The notes beneath the pieces are model-generated. The model was not told the DNA's origin and ran no database searches. It was given only the letters and a program-made list of their open reading frames with translations. A stretch of DNA of 64,000 nucleotides. Source: Dallia pectoralis. Lineage: Eukaryota > Chordata > Actinopteri > Esociformes > Umbridae. This document shows, piece by piece, positions 60,517 to 64,000 of the stretch. The DNA lies in assembly GCA_029465975.1 (NCBI GenBank), contig CM055741.1, positions 9,162,861-9,226,860 on the forward strand, in the 5' to 3' direction. Numbering within the stretch: the first letter of the stretch is position 1; each line of letters starts with the position of its first letter. A program made the translations under genes and the position numbers.

Positions 60517-61152
60517 GTGAGGCGAAAAAAACAATGGGACAATTAGTCAGATGGGACAGGTCCGAATAACACAAGACGCGGTCTGAGTCATCGATCGACG
60601 AGCGCGAACCCTAAATGCCAGTTCGGACGTGATTTAAGCCATTGTCAGTCTGCTAACGATTTGTCATTTCGTAATTAGTCATTTTACGGGCCAATTAAAC
60701 GCTGCGCATTCCGATTACGGGGAAACGAATTAGCCCTCGGCTGAATTCACATTTGAGCGAGGCTATGTTATGGACGCGGCACAAGAGGGCATCAAAGGAA
60801 TTCCCAACGCGGCGCTGCGGCCGAGGACTCTCTCAGTCTCTCTGCCGGGTACAAGATGTCCCCGTAACAAAAACCCCGGAGACATTCCCCTCGTTAAAAC
60901 GCAAAGCTGGAACAGGAAACGTGTGCGTCGGGGGTGTCATCGTGCCGGAGATATGGCTACCAGTTCTTACTGGGCTAAAGATTAGTGAGGGGGCTGGTGT
61001 TTGAGTGTGCCTGTGTGTGTGTGTGTGGGGGGTTGCTTAGTAGGGGAGCCAGGACACAGTGGGTGGTCTCAAAGCTAACATTGTTCGCGAGTCAGCACGG
61101 GTAGGATGTCTGGATATCAGCCTCTGTAAAGAATTTGCTACACAGAGATGTT

Positions 61153-61189
<37 letters not shown>

Positions 61190-63402
61190 TGGGAGGATTC
61201 TTTTAAGAAAAAGTTCCGTTATTTGTGGGTCGGGAGCGTGGGATTTTGTATTCTGCACAGTGACGGGAAGAAGGGTTTTTGTATGGTTTCTTTGTTGTAA
61301 CGGTTCCCTGGGAATAATCTGAGACAAATGCAGAATTTATTGAATTTGTGTTTTGTTATTTTCATTTTTTTTGTTCACTGCAGTCTAATGGGAAGACAAA
61401 ATGTCAAAAAATTCGCGAAACAACTGACACACGCAAAACCCCTGTAACTACACTGCTACACCAAATAATTTATACACGCAAACACGACTATAGCGGAGGA
61501 ATCAACTGGCCGTGAAATTCGATATCGTTGTTTTTGTTCGTGGACGTTTTCCATTTTGAACGCGAGCGTCCAGGCGTAACCCTAAGCCGTTAGCGGCCGG
61601 CTGAACGCTGACGCGGTTTCACCGTTGTTTACTTACTCCTCACTTAATGGTAACATCAAGGCCTCAGTCAATAAACCTCGCCAACGGCCTCGCCGTGGTT
61701 CCATCGGTCAAATAACCGTGTTTACATTCCTGTCGGCCATTATTTCGATAATCACGGTTAATGAAGCCGCTACGGACCGCAATTATAGCCCGGCAGAATC
61801 GCGGCCGTTCTGTCTAATCGGTGTGTTATGACGTTCCGTTACGCCGAGTCCATTCTCTGGCCTTTCACTCGGGTCAGGTCGAGTGCATTAAAGTCCTTGG
61901 CCCGCTGCCCGTGTTCAACACAAGACAGAATGTCCTGTATGTGCCCGTGCGTACCGCTCACATCGTCGCCTGGCCAGTACTGTAAAACAGGAAACGCTAC
62001 CCGATCTGAACCAATCTGAACTGGTCGTGTTCAGCGGATGCAAGCAGACGGGCCAAAGGGGCGGGAAGTCACTCCGGCTAATTAGCCAAACCCCTGCGGT
62101 GATTTCAGCCGGACGACCCTGCGTCTCTATTCGCTGGCACCGTCTTTGACCAGGGCCCGCGGGACTCGTTTGATGTGCACTAGAAAGGGAATAAGGGCAA
62201 CGTTTAGGACGCGCAAAGTGTCCGCACTTCCGAGCCAGGCGCGTCACCGAGGACTCACGGAGTGATTGGCACGTTGACATGCTTTGTGGCTAGCGAGCCG
62301 GGCTAGTTCGGTAATCGATAAAAAAGTCCAGGCAGGAAGAAAGACTCGCGCCGCGGGACGAGCAAGAGAAAAGAGGAGAAGGGATACGAGACAGAGGCAG
62401 GGGTCGGTAGCTAGAGACAGAGAGAGAGAGATGGAGACGGGGAGAGGTAAAGAGGGAAAAGATTGATCCTGAGAGGAGAGAGCAATGGAGAGGGAGAGAA
62501 AAGGGAGGCGTGAGAGAGGTGAAGCAAGGAGGATATATGGGGGATTACACCTGAGGATTACAACTGATTGCAGTCCTCGCCGGCCGGCCCAGGTGCTCTC
62601 TATAACAAGCTATGGCCCAAACCGTCCAAGATATAGACTCTAAAGTGTCTCCTCGGGAGAAAAGGAGAGAGGCATTAATTATTAATGAACTGTGAAACAT
62701 TAGTCCCCTCAGGTAGGGACCGCAAGGAAGGCAGTTTATTAACGCTAACGTTCATTCTCAAAAATGGCTATCAATTCCAGATTTAATCGCATAATTTAGT
62801 CTACATATTACCTCCTCTTGCCTCGCTGCTTTCCGGGTGGACTTGGGCTTGGACCGAAGTCTAAATGATTAAGCGTGACAATTACGGGGCGTGATTGACG
62901 GACGCTTCGAGCAAAACATATAGAGAAAAATGATGAAAAACGCGCCGTGAGCCATGAAGGTATTAGTTGAACGTTCGGTCTGAGGATATATAATATATGT
63001 TCAACCGATCGGGTCTGTTTATTAACGTTCGCCTCTGTTGGTATTGCTTTAGAATAAGTAATTGGAAGGACTCCAAGAGTGCGTTTAACGGATTTGGAGC
63101 TTAGGTCCCCTAACAGCACTGGATCAATCTCACGTAAGCCTAGAACAGTCGAATCTCGCATGGAACTTTATTTAGGATATTACGGGGAATACAACGTACG
63201 GTATGAAATTGAGATCGGATTTTAGCTACAGTGAAGAAAGGCATTACTTGATTTGTACGTTTTCCCACTGACAAAGACATGATCAGTCTACAATTTTAAT
63301 TGTAGGCAGTGAGAGACAGAATAACGAAAAAAATCGCATTTATAGTTATGAGTTGACTTAAATGTTACTCTTTGAAATAAGTATTATAAGTAGTATGGTA
63401 CA
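60517..63402 (-). other. Intron upstream of window exon 1
   Basis: (CA)n at about 61158-61188 and a GA-rich stretch at about 62335-62530. I looked for the next upstream VPS10 exon on the minus strand and did not find it, so the intron probably continues past the window. Confidence 0.55.
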
Positions 63403-64000
63403 TATATATAGTGTATATAGTGTGTATAGTGTGTATAGTGTGTATAGTGTGTATAGTGTGTATAGTGTGTATAGTGTGTATAGTGTGTATAGTGTGTATA
63501 GTGTGTATAGTGTGTATAGTGTGTATAGTGTATATAGTGTATATAGTGTATATAGTGTATATAGTGTGTATAGTGTGTATAGTGTGTATAGTGTGTATAG
63601 TGTATATAGTGTATATAGTGTATATAGTGTATATAGTGTATATAGTGTGTATAGTGTATATAGTGTGTATAGTGTATATAGTGTATATAGTGTATAGTGT
63701 GTATAGTGTGTATAGTGTATATAGTGTATATAGTGTGTATAGTGTGTATAGTGTGTATAGTGTATATAGTGTGTATAGTGTATATAGTGTATATAGTGTA
63801 TATAGTGTGTATAGTGTATATAGTGTGTATAGTGTGTATAGTGTATATAGTGTATATAGTGTGTATAGTGTATATAGTGTATATAGTGTATATAGTGTGT
63901 ATAGTGTATATAGTGTATATAGTGTATATAGTGTATATAGTGTGTATAGTGTATATAGTGTATATAGTGTATATAGTGTGTATAGTGTATATAGTGTATA
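63403..64000. repeat. 9-bp minisatellite (tatagtgtg / tatagtgta), runs off the window
   Basis: About 66 copies of TATAGTGTR. In one plus frame it reads YSV repeatedly; not a gene. The full length is unknown because the array continues to the window end. Confidence 0.96.

Noticed and set aside
62808..63161. Candidate upstream SorCS exon (donor-like GAGGAG|GTAATA)
   Set aside because: The translation does not match any VPS10 segment and would not supply the HDQK-like end expected before window exon 1.

Overview
The window is genomic DNA from a vertebrate, most likely a teleost fish. The evidence is a multi-exon gene with canonical GT-AG introns, a vertebrate-type SorCS receptor spread over only about 43 kb, Tc1-like, hAT and probable piggyBac transposon remnants, and very many mini- and microsatellites. 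Nothing looks prokaryotic, and the long open frames in the window are tandem repeats rather than genes.

One protein-coding gene is supported. It lies on the minus strand and encodes a VPS10-domain sorting receptor of the SorCS1/SorCS3 type, for which sorcs3 is the best guess. I could place 22 coding exons between 60516 (most 5') and 17251 (stop codon). All 22 exon phases agree. Together they make 2670 nt, or 889 residues: most of the VPS10 beta-propeller, the ten-cysteine 10CC module, the PKD region, the membrane-proximal segment, one transmembrane helix and a cytoplasmic tail. The 5' exons (signal peptide, propeptide, first propeller blades) must lie beyond position 64000. A candidate polyadenylation signal sits near 16530.

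Layout on the + strand. 1-16500: gene-poor 3' flank with decayed Tc1-like elements (about 1280-1415, 9881-10258, 15495-16370) and a 42-bp CACGTG-containing minisatellite (10756-11549). 16500-17428: putative 3' UTR and last coding exon. 17429-27189: the longest intron, with a 12-bp array, a probable piggyBac remnant split by a 1.8-kb hAT element with an exact 8-bp target duplication, a 36-bp array, and a 3.4-kb TATC/GATA array. 27190-60516: the remaining 21 exons, whose introns carry arrays with 9- to 46-bp units. 60517-64000: upstream intron ending in a 9-bp array that runs off the window.

The most unusual feature is how the tandem arrays relate to splice sites. After exon 11 the 5' splice site itself, with 26 nt of coding sequence and 20 nt of intron, is the unit of a roughly 16-copy 46-bp array. 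A hAT element with a BED-finger fragment interrupts that array. The array abuts about 72 copies of an 18-bp unit that reads on the transcript strand like a branch point plus 3' splice site. After exon 5, a 13-bp array begins exactly at the first intronic base. Exon 17 is preceded by a 460-bp pyrimidine array, and the intron before exon 9 is 3.3 kb of G-rich (on the RNA) repeat.
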